A DNA stretch of 64,000 nt from Incurvaria masculella (GCA_946894095.1 OX335651.1:13290501-13354500), one strand, 5' to 3'. Numbered from the stretch's first letter, positions 31,590 through 43,353 are shown. Notes: generated from the sequence alone by a model not told the origin. Translations and numbers: made by a program.

Positions 31590-32440
31590 CCTGGACTTGA
31601 TGCAGCACCGAGCCGTGCGTCTCGTTGACGACCTTCTTAGAGTTAGAGTTAGAGACCTTCTCAACCCAGAAGGGATGTAGGGTGTCTCTGCGTCTTGTAT
31701 CGTCACTACCATGGAGAATGCTCGTCGGAGCTGCGTAACGCTGTCCCTCCGTCCCCTTTCTAACATCGCTCAACGCAGAACAGCAACGTTCCAATAATAA
31801 GAAACAGCCGATCCTGTAGATATTTTATCTACAGGGTCGGTAAACTATGGAATGGAGGTCCAAAGTTCCTTTTAGGGGGTGTGTGCGTCAAAGTAGATGG
31901 CACCACAAACGTACGTAGTTATTTCTGCTATAACTCCTTAAACATAGGAAGTTACACACTATAAATGAGTGGCGAGCATTTTATTCGGTTATGTATTTAA
32001 TCTCATTAAATAATTACAAAAATAAGCTGAAATCTGGAAAAAGGGAGCGGAACGATCAGCTCGAAACGTCGGAGAATGTCTCTTCCCGCCGCGGGAAAAG
32101 GCGTAAGTTTTCAAACAAGCTGAAAACGCGTAGATTATTCTGACGATGTGTGCAAAACGTTGCCATTTACAATTAACAACTTTTTCAACTTTATCTCATG
32201 ATTTAGCAAATGATAGCCTTGTTACAAAGTGTTGTATGAGATTAAATACATGAATGCTGTGTGCTCGCTACTACAGTTATGGCTAGAAACTTCCCAATTT
32301 TGGGGAGTTATAGCAGAAATAGCGACAAACTACTGTGGCGCCATCTACATGGACGCAAACACCCCCTTAAACACGGTGTGAAGAAGCACACCGGGCACCT
32401 CTTATCTAAGGGCCGGGCGTACGCTATATGCCGTCAAATT
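31590..32440 (+). pseudogene. Degraded non-LTR retrotransposon 3' fragments
   Basis: Sequence around 31800-31870 (ACAGGGTCGGTAAACTATGG) and 32340-32420 (reading PLKHGVKKH) corresponds to pieces of the RT C-terminal segment seen intact at 39742-40125. Frames are broken. A half-arm of the 29173 foldback lies at 32049-32118. Confidence 0.4.
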
Positions 32441-32742
32441 CTACATTGTATCGAACTCATAAACGATCAATTCATCAGCGTTTGCTCTCACCTGCGGTCG
32501 TCGGTTTGGTTCGGATGTCCCCCCCCCCCCCCCCCCCCGTTCGACGAAATGAAAGTGGCCGATACAAGGTGGTGCAGCTGCGTGGGCGAGCGACTAGCGG
32601 CCAGCGGCCAGCGGTTCATGACGCCGAGATGATTTATGAGGGCCGCATAGCTGTAGGTGCGAGTGACGCAAGGCGGCCGCGGCCGGTGCGGTGCGGCTCA
32701 TCGAATCGGCCCTGTGACTTGCGTGCGCCGTCACAAGCGACT
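32441..32742 (+). other. PDSS1 intron 1; poly-C run
   Basis: Contains a C homopolymer of about 20 at 32519-32538 and GC-rich sequence. The overlapping open frames are compositional. Confidence 0.4.
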
Positions 32743-33022
32743 TTTTTTAGGGTTCCGTACCCAAAGGGTGAAAACGGAACCCTATTACTAAGCCTCCGCT
32801 GTCCGTCCGTCCGTCCGTCCGTCTGTCACAGGGCTGTATCTCTTGAACCGTAATAGGTAGGCAGCTGAAATTTTCACAGAGTGTGTATTTATTTTGCCGC
32901 TATAACAACAAATTGGTAAAATTAAAAAAATACATACAAAAACGTGATTTTTTTGGGTTAAATCTTGTCCGATGGTGCGCAACCCTTCGTGTGCAAGTCC
33001 GACTCGCACATGACCGGTTGTT
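32743..33022 (+). repeat. Dispersed CCGT-tract repeat, copy 3
   Basis: Complete copy with four consecutive CCGT units and the standard ends GGGTTCCGTACCCAAAGGGT and GTCCGACTCGCACATGACCG. Confidence 0.85.
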
Positions 33023-33200
33023 TTATGGAACCCGATATGGATGGCTCATACCGTACAACAACCGTCAAGATATCAGCCCAATACATCGCATTCTCCAAGG
33101 AATTAGGTGCTATTCCAGAACCTTTGCTCTATGAGAACGGCTACATTGAACTAGATGAAAAACACGCAAAATTTTTGATTGCCGCTTTAACCATAGGGCT
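33023..33200 (-). repeat. LINE 3'-tail family copy
   Basis: Reverse orientation: GATATGGATGGCTCATACCG, then GGCTACATTGAACTAGATGA. Directly abuts the preceding repeat, so one inserted at the end of the other. Confidence 0.65.
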
Positions 33201-33244
33201 AGAAAACTTGCCTTGCATGCCAAAGGTCATAGATTCCAATTCCC

Positions 33245-33590
33245 GTTCATGCACAGCTTTCTTTATGTTTCTGAGCTAGAATGCTAAGTGCATTTCGTCA
33301 CGAATGCGAGCTGTCCGATGATTCGGAATCAATGTAAAACTGTATGTCCCCGTCCCGTGCTTTGTGGTAGGGTTAATCCCGCCCGGGTTGATACCATCGC
33401 ATTGGATGAAAATGGTCGAAACGTAAATGAAAAATTATCTGTGTATTCCATCCAGTTCAATGTAGCCGTACTCGTTAATGGAAGGTCCTGAAATGGCACC
33501 CAATTCCTACGGGAATGTGGTATTTTTGGCTTATATTATGATGGTGTTTGTGGTATAAGCCATCCATGTCCAGTTACATAAAAAAAATAC
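33245..33590 (+). repeat. LINE 3'-tail family copy with A tail
   Basis: Runs from TTTCTTTATGTTTCTGAGCT through GCGAGCTGTCC, GGTAGGGTTAATCCCGCCCG and CCATCCATGTCCAGT to an A-run. It has no 5S head; the 5' segment differs, which shows two families sharing this tail. Confidence 0.75.
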
Positions 33591-34697
33591 ATTTGTGGCA
33601 CCAAATCCGAGCAGCGAATTCGGAACACCTATATACTCTCTTCACGATGCATAGATTAAATACAAACGCAATTCGGAACATTAGAAATGTATAATCACAT
33701 CCTTCACAGCTGGGGTCATATGTCAGCCGTGTTGGTTGATGGGAAATTATTCGTTTGTGTGGACAAAGTTTAAGAGAATAATGAGGTGATCAATTTCCAT
33801 GTAACAACTCGTTCCTGTTTTCTTACTTAATTTAAGAAATATTTTTCTGATATTTGGCACATTAAATACATTATGAGACCTACATCCGTACGTTTTAAGT
33901 TTTTTGATTACTTGGCTTATATCCATGATATACACCTTTTTGAATTGGTTTACAAATATTTTGAGGCGATTATCACGTACATAAGTTAATTTATCAAAAA
34001 AATCAAAACGTGCAGACGTAGCTGTCAGTTGTTTTTTTAATGTGCAAATTATTAGAACAAAAAAATCTTGATTTGACTGAGGAATCAGGCACACGAGCCA
34101 TTGTACGCAACATAATCACCTTATTATCCTCATAAGTATAAATGAAATAGAACATACATACGGTAAGAATTAAATAAGCGAAAACTTGGCCTACCAACCT
34201 AATGTTACTTTAAGAAATCTGGAAAAAAATTATCACATCGTACTAAATGCGCTTAAGTAGGTGATTTAATTAAGTTGTAAATATATTTCACTTTCATCAC
34301 GTTAATTATACAATTCCTACGCTGAATTTAATTAGTGACATGCACGTGTTCATCATTGTAATGAGTTGTATTTAGCAATGGTATTGTTTAAATGTGTTAT
34401 TTTCCGTGAAAGTTGTCTTTAGACTGTTCGGTGTATGATCTATTAGTGTGCTCGCCTAAACAACAATAGGTAGTTAATTGTAGTACGTAAGCCCACCATA
34501 CATTTGGGTTATTCTGTTTATCAGATTAATTCCTGAATAAGTTAATTAAGCTAGAGCATCTCAAGTTACAAAAATTAATAATTTCCATTTAGTGATTGGC
34601 GTTTTCAGAGGTGTATTCTTTTTTTGAGGTTCGGGCTTAAATTTTTAGGGAGCATTATATAATTGGAAAATCCTTAATGTATGACCGAATTTTGTTT
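33591..34697 (+). other. PDSS1 intron 1, no gene seen
   Basis: AT-rich. A - strand open frame at 33747-34094 has no recognisable domain and unusual composition; not called. Confidence 0.35.
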
Positions 34698-34949
34698 TTA
34701 GCGTTCATAGACATACATCTCTTCGTACATCATCGTTCGATTACTACGTTTCTGATCTTTACGAACTGCTTCGACAATATGGTCATAGGGTCCTTCCAGG
34801 CCGGCAGGGCACATCAGTTGCGCACACCCGCTCTGCTGATGATCACAGGTGGGGGTTTTGGGTTCACATACCGTCGTGAGTTTCATCCTCAAACCGTTCA
34901 TGCACCTCTTTATTTCGTTTTCTTCAGGTGCTTTGGTTAATTTCGTCAC
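34698..34949 (-). CDS. Uncertain open frame, possible exon or repeat-derived coding
   Basis: On the - strand it reads ...EENEIKRCMNGLRMKLTTVC, then CDHQQSGCAQLMCPAGLEGP and YDHIVEAVRKDQKRSNRTMM. Charge and cysteine distribution look more like protein than the surrounding chance frames. There is no known domain and no clear splice context. The 5' part overlaps the start of a + strand LINE-tail copy, so it may be repeat-derived or chance. Confidence 0.18.
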   Translation of the reverse strand: MTKLTKAPEENEIKRCMNGLRMKLTTVCEPKTPTCDHQQSGCAQLMCPAGLEGPYDHIVEAVRKDQKRSNRTMMYEEMYVYER

Positions 34950-35232
34950 GATTGCCAGCTGTATCGTGGTTCGGAATCCATGTAAAATTGTAGGTCACAT
35001 CCGCTTCTAAACTCGCCAGGGATGGTACCGTCGCATTCGATGAAAGGATGGTCGAAGCGGTAACTAATCAATGTCCGTGTTTTCCAGTTCCATTTAGCCG
35101 TGCTCATAAAGAGAAGGTCCTGGAATGGCATCTAATTCCTACTGGAACGCGGTGTGTTAGGATTTATTTTTATTATGACTGTATGGATACTATCATGTAG
35201 CCTTCCTGGACATCCAGTAACATAAAAAAAAA
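34950..35232 (+). repeat. LINE 3'-tail family copy with A tail
   Basis: Has CGTGGTTCGGAATCCATGTA, GATGGTACCGTCGCATTCGA and GGTCCTGGAATGGCATCTAA, ending CATAAAAAAAA. The start may extend left to about 34880. Confidence 0.7.
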
Positions 35233-36600
35233 TTACACGTCAAAACACTATCCCGATTGTGACGGGTTTCCGACCGAGAACGAAACGTCTATTGGGTGCG
35301 GAGGCGGCGACGCCCGCCGTAGCTCGCAGTCCGCAGTCCGTGGCCTGTGCGGCCGCGTAGCCCGGCGGACTTGCCGGCTAATTAGAAAGTAGGTGCGCGC
35401 GCGGCTCCGATCCGGCCGCGCCGCGAGAAAACTCTACTTACACAAATTGAATTTTAAACAATGTTTTCACCGATCGAAATCGATTCGCGCGGATTCGCTG
35501 CTAGGCTCAATATGGGTGCGCCGCGCACACTGCCTTAAAAAAGGATCTCAATTTATCTACAAATCCATTGTTTTTTACTTTTGATATATATATTCAGATT
35601 TATCCTCACTTCTGCAGTAAAAATCGAAACTGCGCCCAGCTGATATTTAAATGGTTTTAGAGGTGTCCTGAAAATGCGGGCGTTAATTAAAACCACGTAT
35701 TTAACGCAATCACACACGTGAGTAAAATCAACGTCAACGTATGATCAAACACGTCACTTTGTATGGACAGTATGAAAGGAACTCCACCCGGTTCACTAAA
35801 AGTGACGTGTTTGAACATTGATTAACTCAGCCTTCTCTTCGTGCAATCTGGGCAAAATCAGTTAATTTACTATTTTATGTTACCGTTTGTAAAACTGTGT
35901 CCAAGAGGAATAAATGAATTATTATTATTATATAGTTCGTTGACCTACGATCTCGTGTCCAAAAAAAAAATCACGTTTCGTCTCTATTTACCGGAAATAA
36001 TCAACGCGTGATCAGTCACGTATGTCAAATTGGCGGAACCCGCACTTTAAATGTTCGACGGCAGTGCGGACGGAACTGCTGCCCCGTCGGCCGCGGTCGC
36101 TGCGTAGTTTGGTTGCGTAGGCGCTGCGCTGGTCGCAAGCGGTGTCAGTGGAGATTTTTTTGAAGCGTTGTGCGTAGATTTTCAACAAACACTTTTCGAT
36201 CGACCACCTCCTCCTTACCACGGTCTATATCTTACTACATGACTTTTCAGACACCTGAGAAGTGTGTCTGGACCTAAAAGACGCCATTTGACAGATTCCG
36301 AAATTGTCTATGCTGCCGTTATGTCATGGGATCATCCCGAAGGTTGATTTTGGACCGTAAAGTTTTATTATATTTTCGAAATACAAAGAAAATTCAATTT
36401 ATTCCTCGATTGGCGTGCGAAAAGAAATGAATATTTCTTAACCTACACTTTCAGATTTTAAGGCTAACTTCCCCTACATACTTAAAAAACAATGAAATAT
36501 TCTGAATGGGAATGGGCTTAAACTCGTTAGTAAACCAGCTCCCTTATTTATGTACACATAGAGGTTACAACCTTGCATAACGTTGTATAAATAACTATTC
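35233..36600 (+). other. PDSS1 intron 1; GC-rich patches
   Basis: GC-rich sequence at 35270-35420 and 36040-36140 between AT-rich stretches. Possible regulatory or old repeat DNA; no gene recognised. Confidence 0.35.
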
Positions 36601-37020
36601 GTTATTTACCGGTACTTGTCCAGGTGGAATGCCCGGCACGGATGTTGACCTACCCATCCAAGTGCCAGCAGCTGCGCAGGTACCAAACCCGATATAGTTT
36701 TGACTCTGCACAGCCGTTTGCGAGTGGAGGGGACCGGCCTACATCTATCCCGGCAATTCTTCCTCGAGAAGACCCGTCGACCCGACAACCGTCTCGGCTC
36801 GTCACAGCCTGCGAACACTCTCGGAAGCCCCGAACCTCCCGCCGGCGCCGCACGATCGGAAGTCGCCGTCCGACGTTACGACCGCCGCGTGTGCAATTTG
36901 TCGTGAATAATTGCACGGGACCGCAAAGCGCAGGCGCGCTGCCGTGCGCACCTGCGCACTCGCCAACTCGGCCTCCGCGTCCGTCGTGGCCATAGACCTA
37001 GCATAGCGCGCTGTGCTCAC
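36601..37020. promoter_or_regulatory. CpG-rich island inside PDSS1 intron 1
   Basis: About 400 bp of GC-rich, CpG-rich DNA in AT-rich surroundings, open in several frames on both strands (+ frame 36624-36995). An exon-like piece lies at 36625-36680 between TACTTGTCCAG and GCGCAG|GTACCA, but its phase (ends phase 2) does not fit the flanking PDSS1 exons. It may be an alternative promoter, a lncRNA exon or a GC-rich repeat. Confidence 0.3.
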
Positions 37021-37165
37021 GAGACGAACAATATGTGGGAAGACGTCAACTCATCGTACCACTACCGCGAGTTAGAGGGAGTTGGAACACCTCTGCCAGA
37101 TGAGACAACTTCTCAAATCGTTATTGGTACATAGGAGTCGCGCTCATGGAACGTAAAATGTTTTT

Positions 37166-37213
37166 TTTTTGTAAAATCAGTACATAGACACCTATGTACT
37201 GATTTTACAAAAA
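37166..37213. repeat. Perfect hairpin, 22-bp arms, 4-nt loop
   Basis: The core GTAAAATCAGTACATAG pairs exactly with CTATGTACTGATTTTAC across the loop ACAC; flanking T/A runs extend the pairing. Confidence 0.85.
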
Positions 37214-38067
37214 TGAACCGTGAAATGTTTTTTTGTAAAATATTTATGATTTCTCTAGTTTTCCTTAAGAAAGCATGACGACCTGTGCGTTTATAGATTG
37301 TTAAATGAACGGGAGGGAACCATTTTTTATGGTAAATAAGGGGTGACCCACTGCTTCTTTGTCGATAAAATTTCTTGACTTTTCCTCAATATTTCAAAGT
37401 AAAACTTCAAACGTAACTTCAGATCATTACTATGAAGCTACACATCGATTTAGAAATTGTTATGAGTAAAAAAAGACATTTCTTTACATTTTGCATGAAA
37501 CGATTTTGGTGTCTTCCGTCAGTTTACTCTGTGTGTCTTTAAATTCTAACTAACTCTATGATTGTGGCCGACGCTATCGAGAAGTGCAGTTGGCGTGCCC
37601 GACTGCAATTAAAGGAGGGGTCACGTGAGCACTCGATGAGTTTCGCTGAAACTACCGCGCCCGGCCGCTCGTGCAGGGGACGGGTTTAACCACAACTGCC
37701 TATTGTTAATAGCTGCTTTGCGCAAGCGCAATATTGTCCACTTGCGACGCGCGGTTTGCACGTAGAAGCAATTGCATGTTTTTCACGAAAGAAGAACTTA
37801 TATTGTCGCGTTCCGTCCGCTCAACTGCATGCTACTTATGTTTTTCGATAAGTTGCAACCGCTTTGAACACCGAAGAAAGGTACCGAGAGAAATTTCTCA
37901 AAATGTTTTGGTGACTAAATCTATAATCATACAAAAACCAGCAAGGAACTCTCGATTAAGTAATTCTAAATCACCTTGAATTACGCATTGAAATGTAATG
38001 GGTACAGTGCAATGTCTGACCATTGGAAATAGTTTCAAATAGATGCATAATTTCTTCGCAAACTTTA
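37214..38067 (+). other. PDSS1 intron 1, no gene seen
   Basis: No domain recognised; a GCGCAAGCGCAA motif lies near 37722. Confidence 0.35.
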
Positions 38068-38113
38068 TATTTCAGGAACTGATCTTAACCCGTTATGATC
38101 AGTTCCTGAAATA
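38068..38113. repeat. Perfect inverted repeat, 17-bp arms, 12-nt loop
   Basis: TATTTCAGGAACTGATC pairs exactly with GATCAGTTCCTGAAATA. Confidence 0.85.
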
Positions 38114-38626
38114 GAAACTGTCGACTATTTAGGGCGGAGTCTTCAATTCTTTCGGGGCAACGGCACACAAGGGAGTGATGGGTGTTTGGATTGCTTTTTA
38201 TGGGAAGTAAATAGTTTGATTTTATGAACAGCCCTTTATATAGATATAATATACCTTTTTTTTTAATATTCACATTACAGAGTTTTTTAAACATAGTTGA
38301 ATTATTCTACCATTTCTTTAGGTATTGGTAAGTTAATGAGTTCAATTATTTCGGCGGTGGGAGAGTTGAGCGCAGTCAGCTGCCACATGATGAGAGCCGA
38401 CACGGTTTGAGCTTTCGAATATTCATAGCTTCTCCATTCATTATCCACACACGACTTGCTTGGTATATATTAGTCCCCCGTCAATATCGATGCCTCTATT
38501 CAGCTAGAATGAAAATAATATTAGAATGATAATGAATTTCATCTAAAAATTTGCTTTTCAATTTTTATTCTAATATTACTCATACAATTAAATACACATG
38601 GCCACCGTCAACCACTGGAAACCACT

Positions 38627-38960
38627 GTTTTTTTTTTTTATGCGACCTGACATGGATGGCTTATACCACACAACTACCGTTATGATATTAGCCCAATACA
38701 CCACATTCCCGAAGGAATTAGGTGCCATGCCAGGACCTTCCCTTTATGAGGCACGGCTACATTGAACTGGATGGAAAACACGGACAATTTTTCATTGCCG
38801 CTTCGACCATCTTTTCATCCAATGCGATGGTACCAACCCGGGCGGGCTTAAACCCTACCACCTAGTAGGGGAAGGGGACCTACAGTTTTACATGGATTCC
38901 GAACCATGGAGCAGCTCGCATTCGTGACGAAATGCAATTATCGAACTCTGATCGGTATTT
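38627..38960 (-). repeat. LINE 3'-tail family copy with A tail
   Basis: T-run, then GACCTGACATGGATGGCTTA, TGCCAGGACCTTCCC, CCAACCCGGGCGGGCTTAAA and the GTTTTACATGGATTCCGAAC segment. Confidence 0.78.
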
Positions 38961-39741
38961 TTGCTTCTCGAGCCGGAAATGGCACCCGTGATCATGTTCA
39001 ATAATTGTATTGTCTAGAATTATTTATTGAACTTACAGCCAGTGAGTAGCTGAGATGCTCGGCTCCGCTCTGGATTTTTGAATGGAATTTCTTTTTGGAC
39101 ATTCATCCGTGCAGAGCACGGTAAAATGTGATCAGAAACCTTTTCGGGCGTATTATTTAAATGGTGCGTTATTATTGAATAAAAAATAATACGAAATGCT
39201 GGGAGGCTGAAAATTAGGGATTAAATTTTTTTATGTTAGAAATAAAAAAAGAATAAAAAAATGGGTCGGAAAAATAATCTGAATCCAAACAGCACAGGCA
39301 CCGGTAGGTGGCACCGGGCGCAACTAAAGCTAATAAGCATCCAGATGACCCCATAAGTATCACAAAATATCATAATGATCAAATCAAATAAAATTTTATT
39401 ATATAAATTAACAATAAAAATAGGCATGTTCCCTCTTTCCCAAACTAGTGCTTGTCTGTATCATGGGATACAGGGGTTGCGCATTAAAATATAAATGAAA
39501 AAACATCGAACCATCGAACATTTTGAGAGTTGTGTGTGGTATTGGGACGTGTGTGTGTTGTGATAGGGTGTGTGGGTGTAGTGTAATATGGGAGAAGGAA
39601 GGATATGTCAAGTCGTTTTAGAAGAAGACGAATTACTAACACAGGCACACCGGCATTTTGTATAGAAAGGTGATTTGTGCAAGTTCAACTTTTATGCGAT
39701 TTTTTTATGTAAAGCGCGGCATATGGCGTACACCCGGCCTC
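38961..39741 (+). other. PDSS1 intron 1, no gene seen
   Basis: AT-rich then GT-rich (39530-39590). Nothing recognised. Confidence 0.35.
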
Positions 39742-40125
39742 TTAAGGTGCCCGACGACGCCTATGAGCTTTCGAATTTTTAAGGGGGCTGCGAAAACCAT
39801 TCCGGCCGGCCTGGTGCTTCTTCACACCATGTTTGAAGGATCCCAGTTTGTACTTTGGGGGAAATAACTCGGCAGGGAGTGCATTCCATAGTTTACCGAC
39901 CCTATAGATTAAGGACATAGAGGATCGGTTGGTTCTGATTTTTTTAATGTCGACAGTTAACATGCGAAAAAGATGAGCCTCGGGGCTAACAGCAGGTATC
40001 TCGCAATAAGTCAGGTTTTTATTCATCCGTACGGTAAGCCATTCTGCGTCTTCAATTTTCACTTGCTTGTTAATTGGATGCACGGCCGGCCTGTGGTTAG
40101 TTAAGCAAACCTCGTCCAATGTCAA
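39742..40125 (-). pseudogene. Non-LTR retrotransposon, C-terminal ORF fragment
   Basis: A 127-codon open frame ends in ...SLIYRVGKLWNALPAELFPP and SFKHGVKKH. The pattern VGKxWNxLPxxLF..YKxxxFK is the usual C-terminal end of LINE ORF2 downstream of the RT domain. The upstream RT is absent. Diverged pieces of the same segment lie at 31800-31870, 32340-32420 and 59880-59950. Confidence 0.55.
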
Positions 40126-40640
40126 CTGACCTATATTAGCAACGCTAAATGAAACTAATAAACTTTGGCATTGGGACCGATATTTACTGTCTTGTTATGT
40201 AAGTCACCAATTTCCGCCGAAGCCATGAACATGTTATTTTATGCTGTGTTTAGTATGAACAATGTCACGTCGTCCTGTTAAAATGACAAGGATATGCATA
40301 ATTAATCTATTAACCTATTAAATTAATTCGGTGTCATCAGCGAGCATGGAAGAACGGGAGTAGTGACTTATTCGTATGGCTGCAGCGTCAAACTGTAGTT
40401 AGTTCGCTTACGAATTCGGGACGCGCAACATCGAATGTGCGTTGCACTAGATGCCTTCCTGTGAAGCTCTTGCGTGTTCTTACGTGTCGTTGGAACGCTA
40501 GAAAATGAATAGCGAACTCACTCGCCGGCGTGACCGTCGTTGCATGTGGTAATGGCGGCACCGCCTCCACATAAACGAGTTTCAGTTTGCTACTCCCGTC
40601 CTTCCATGCTCGCTGGTTGTCAAGCAATATGTATGGAATA
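40126..40640 (+). other. PDSS1 intron 1; dispersed repeat piece
   Basis: TTCGCTTACGAATTCGGGAC with GCGCAACATCGAATG (about 40404-40440) recurs inverted at about 55880-55920. No gene recognised. Confidence 0.4.
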
Positions 40641-40800
40641 CATTCTGGACATGGATGGTTCACGCCACCACACCCATTATTATGATATTAGCCCAACCCA
40701 TCTTATTTCCTTAGGAATCATTCAACAACACAATCTTCCTTAGGTGTCATTCCAGGACATATTATCTTTATCAGCACGGCTCCATTTAACTTTATGGGAA
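40641..40800 (-). repeat. LINE 3'-tail family, diverged copy
   Basis: CTGGACATGGATGGTTCACG, then ATGATATTAGCCCAACCCAT. Degenerate. Confidence 0.55.
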
Positions 40801-40905
40801 ATCCCGACCAAGTGCGAGTTGGACTCGCACACGAAGCGTTCCGTACCATCGTACAAGATTTAACACAAATAAAATAGCATTTTTTTGTATTGGGGCCTTT
40901 ATTTC
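40801..40905 (-). repeat. Dispersed CCGT-tract repeat, truncated
   Basis: Only the end segment (CAAGTGCGAGTTGGACTCGC, CGTACAAGATTTAACACAAA) is present; the CCGT tract is missing. Confidence 0.65.
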
Positions 40906-41207
40906 ATTTAATTTTATTATTATTATGTCTGTCTACAGAACCAATACGAAAAATAAATAAATAAATAAGAGAAACAGCTAATCTGGTTGTATGTAGCTGA
41001 ACGCCCCCTCTTGTGTCCCACGTCGCCGTCTCTATGCGGATCGGGTGGCGCGAGCCGCGCCCCTGGAGCTGCAATGGGGTGCAGGCAGTGCAGGGTCGGG
41101 AATCGGGAACCGATCCTCAAACACAATATATAGGTCGTAAAAAGCGGTAATATTTCGGCATTCGCCGTTATCAAACTGAAATTTATTTGCTATGGCAACG
41201 GTGTTTT

Positions 41208-41345
41208 TAATTTAATTTAATTGATTTATTTAACTTCTGGTAGTAAAACTAAACTAAGTCATGTCACAATTTAATTGATCCGCGCATTCGATCAACCAGT
41301 GAAGAAGAACCCGCAAAGAAACTTCACTGGTCTAGAAGTTATGAT
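41208..41345 (+). repeat. LINE 3'-end fragment
   Basis: GATCAACCAGTGAAGAAGAA with CCCGCAAAGAAACTTCA is matched in reverse at about 46010-46060. Probably a shared LINE 3' end. Confidence 0.45.
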
Positions 41346-41505
41346 TTTTTAAATTATTTTAGAACTTTATCCCCCTCAATTAAACGTAAATTTAAAAATA
41401 ATTTCAATGTATTATAATTGTCTCTTATTTTGTTTACGTTGTGAGTCGTAATGATTATGTTCACTTATGTCCTTTTTTAGTTTAAAAAGTAGTGCGATTG
41501 TTTCT

Positions 41506-41840
41506 CTAACATCCCAAATAAGAACCGAGAGGTGACGTAACTCTACCTGCAATGCAAGCACCAGGTTTGTGTCTCCCAAACTGTATCCTAGCAGCGATGT
41601 GCAGTTTTTCAATTGGCCAGTGCGGTCGATGCATTTCGGTCGCGCACGTGCAGGAGGCACCTCGCCGCCGCCGCCCCCGCCGCCCCCGCCGCAGCCGCCG
41701 TGTTAGGCAACTGCGCTTGCGCAAGATCGCGGATCGCGGTCACTGTCGGCGCGCCCGACGCGGCCGGTACGGCACGCACGCACTCCTTACGAGTAGCGCT
41801 CCTTGCTAGTTCGACTGACCAATCTAACTCATATGTGAGT
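41506..41840. promoter_or_regulatory. CpG-rich island in PDSS1 intron 1 with NRF1-like site
   Basis: GC-rich block with CCGCCG repeats at 41660-41700 and CTGCGCTTGCGCAAG at 41711-41725. That string resembles the NRF1 palindrome (TGCGCATGCGCA), and the same 15 bases occur at 60951-60965. Open frames on both strands are compositional. Could be an alternative promoter or enhancer. Confidence 0.3.
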
Positions 41841-43187
41841 ATCGCTCACATTCTGCATTAATGCTACTCCAGGCGATGGGTGAAATCACAGAATGAATTG
41901 ATTAACACGTGCTACAAGTTTAAAAATTATGAGCATGCTCTCGCGTTCCCTAATTCACTGCTATCTAAATAGCAGTTGTGAAATTACTCAGGCGTACTCG
42001 AGGGAGCTCACATCTTAGGCCAATCTCGACTTTTCTCGACGAATTGACTGATTCTTAGAGCCGAGCGCGCCCGAATGGGGCCGAATGCCGCCAAAATTTA
42101 CATAATTTAGTCGTTCATGAATTGAGTGATTTTTGCAAAAATCTTGCGAACAAGAAGAACACTTCAAGTGTTTCATTTGATATTGTTTTAGTTATGCTCT
42201 TTTTGACTGTGTAAAATTCACCTATAGTTTCTTATCATTGTCGATGGTACGTTTTGCACTGCGAAAAAGTCGCTATCGCGAACGATTTTACTTTAAAGCT
42301 ATCTCCATAATAACCTGGACGATACTTATGTAAGTTTATGATTCTATACTTTTAATAGTATGTGCGTTAAATTGTAGCAGTGAAATGAACATGTTAAAAT
42401 AAGTCAAGAGCAGTGATCACCCATCGCTAGCTACCCCTCCAAGCAATCAATGTTACGAACTAAGTCCTTTGCACTCTGAAAGTGAAACTGGAATGTCAAC
42501 TATTTTTTTTTATTGTATTTGTAAAGGCATAAAGGCGCCTCGTGCTCGTATCTGGCGACCATCTTCCCTTATGGCAATCAAGTCACTATTATAATTTCAA
42601 ATAAATTCGCTTACAATCAACTATACCAAGCTATATTGCAGACAACTAAGTTGAACTAAGTGAACGGGAGAAATATGTATAGGGTCTGTATAGGCTGTAT
42701 GGATTTTATTAAAAAAGGCCTTGTACTTGGTTGGCATTTTCCGTCATAGTATGCGGTCGCAGAGCCCAAAGTTTTTCTTACCACACCTTTATGATGATTA
42801 GCTAAGCGTTCTCGTAAGTAAACAAACCGCATTGGATGCCGGTCCCGCATACGCCAGCATGCGTTTCCTCACTGTGTTAATAATAAATAATGTGTATATT
42901 ATATTTTAATACTCCAGCTCTGTTGTCGTCTTCTGGACCCTCGAACAGGTGCAAAAACAGACTAAAGAAATTAAGAATAACATTAGATATAGCAGTAGCA
43001 ACTAAATCAACAAAACAATATTTATTTCAGAAAAAAATATATTTGAAGATGTGATTGCAGAAGTACGAGCTCAGCATATGACTTCATCGCTACTGATTTT
43101 GAGCCTAGCCTAAAAATTACATGCTCATTTCATACTCGGTTAAGAAATAAAAGGGCGCTTGCTTGGAAGATTGTTAATACTACTTTT
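41841..43187 (+). other. PDSS1 intron 1, no gene seen
   Basis: A - strand frame at 42656-42850 has some protein-like stretches (RERLANHHKGVVRKTLGSA) but no domain; probably an old transposon piece. Confidence 0.35.
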
Positions 43188-43353
43188 TAGGGTTTCGTAC
43201 CCAAAGGGTGAAAACGGAACCCTATTACTAAGCCTCCGCTGTCCGTCCGTCCGTCCGTCCGTCTGTCACAGGGCTGTATCTCATGAACCCTAATAGGTAG
43301 GCAGCTGAAATTTTCACAGAGGGTGTATTTATTTTGCCGCTGTAACAACAAAT

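Noticed and set aside
32519..32538. Poly-C run (also near 44469 and 7946) as a structural signal
   Set aside because: Homopolymer length is unreliable in sequencing; no G-quadruplex-like spacing or flanking function seen.
32261..32853. Overlapping + strand ORFs of 123 and 141 codons
   Set aside because: Built from a LINE fragment, a poly-C run (poly-Pro) and the start of the CCGT-tract repeat.
36625..36680. Extra PDSS1 exon
   Set aside because: Bounded by AG and GT but ends in phase 2, incompatible with the phase-0 junctions of exons 1 and 2; no similarity to PDSS1 N-terminal segments.
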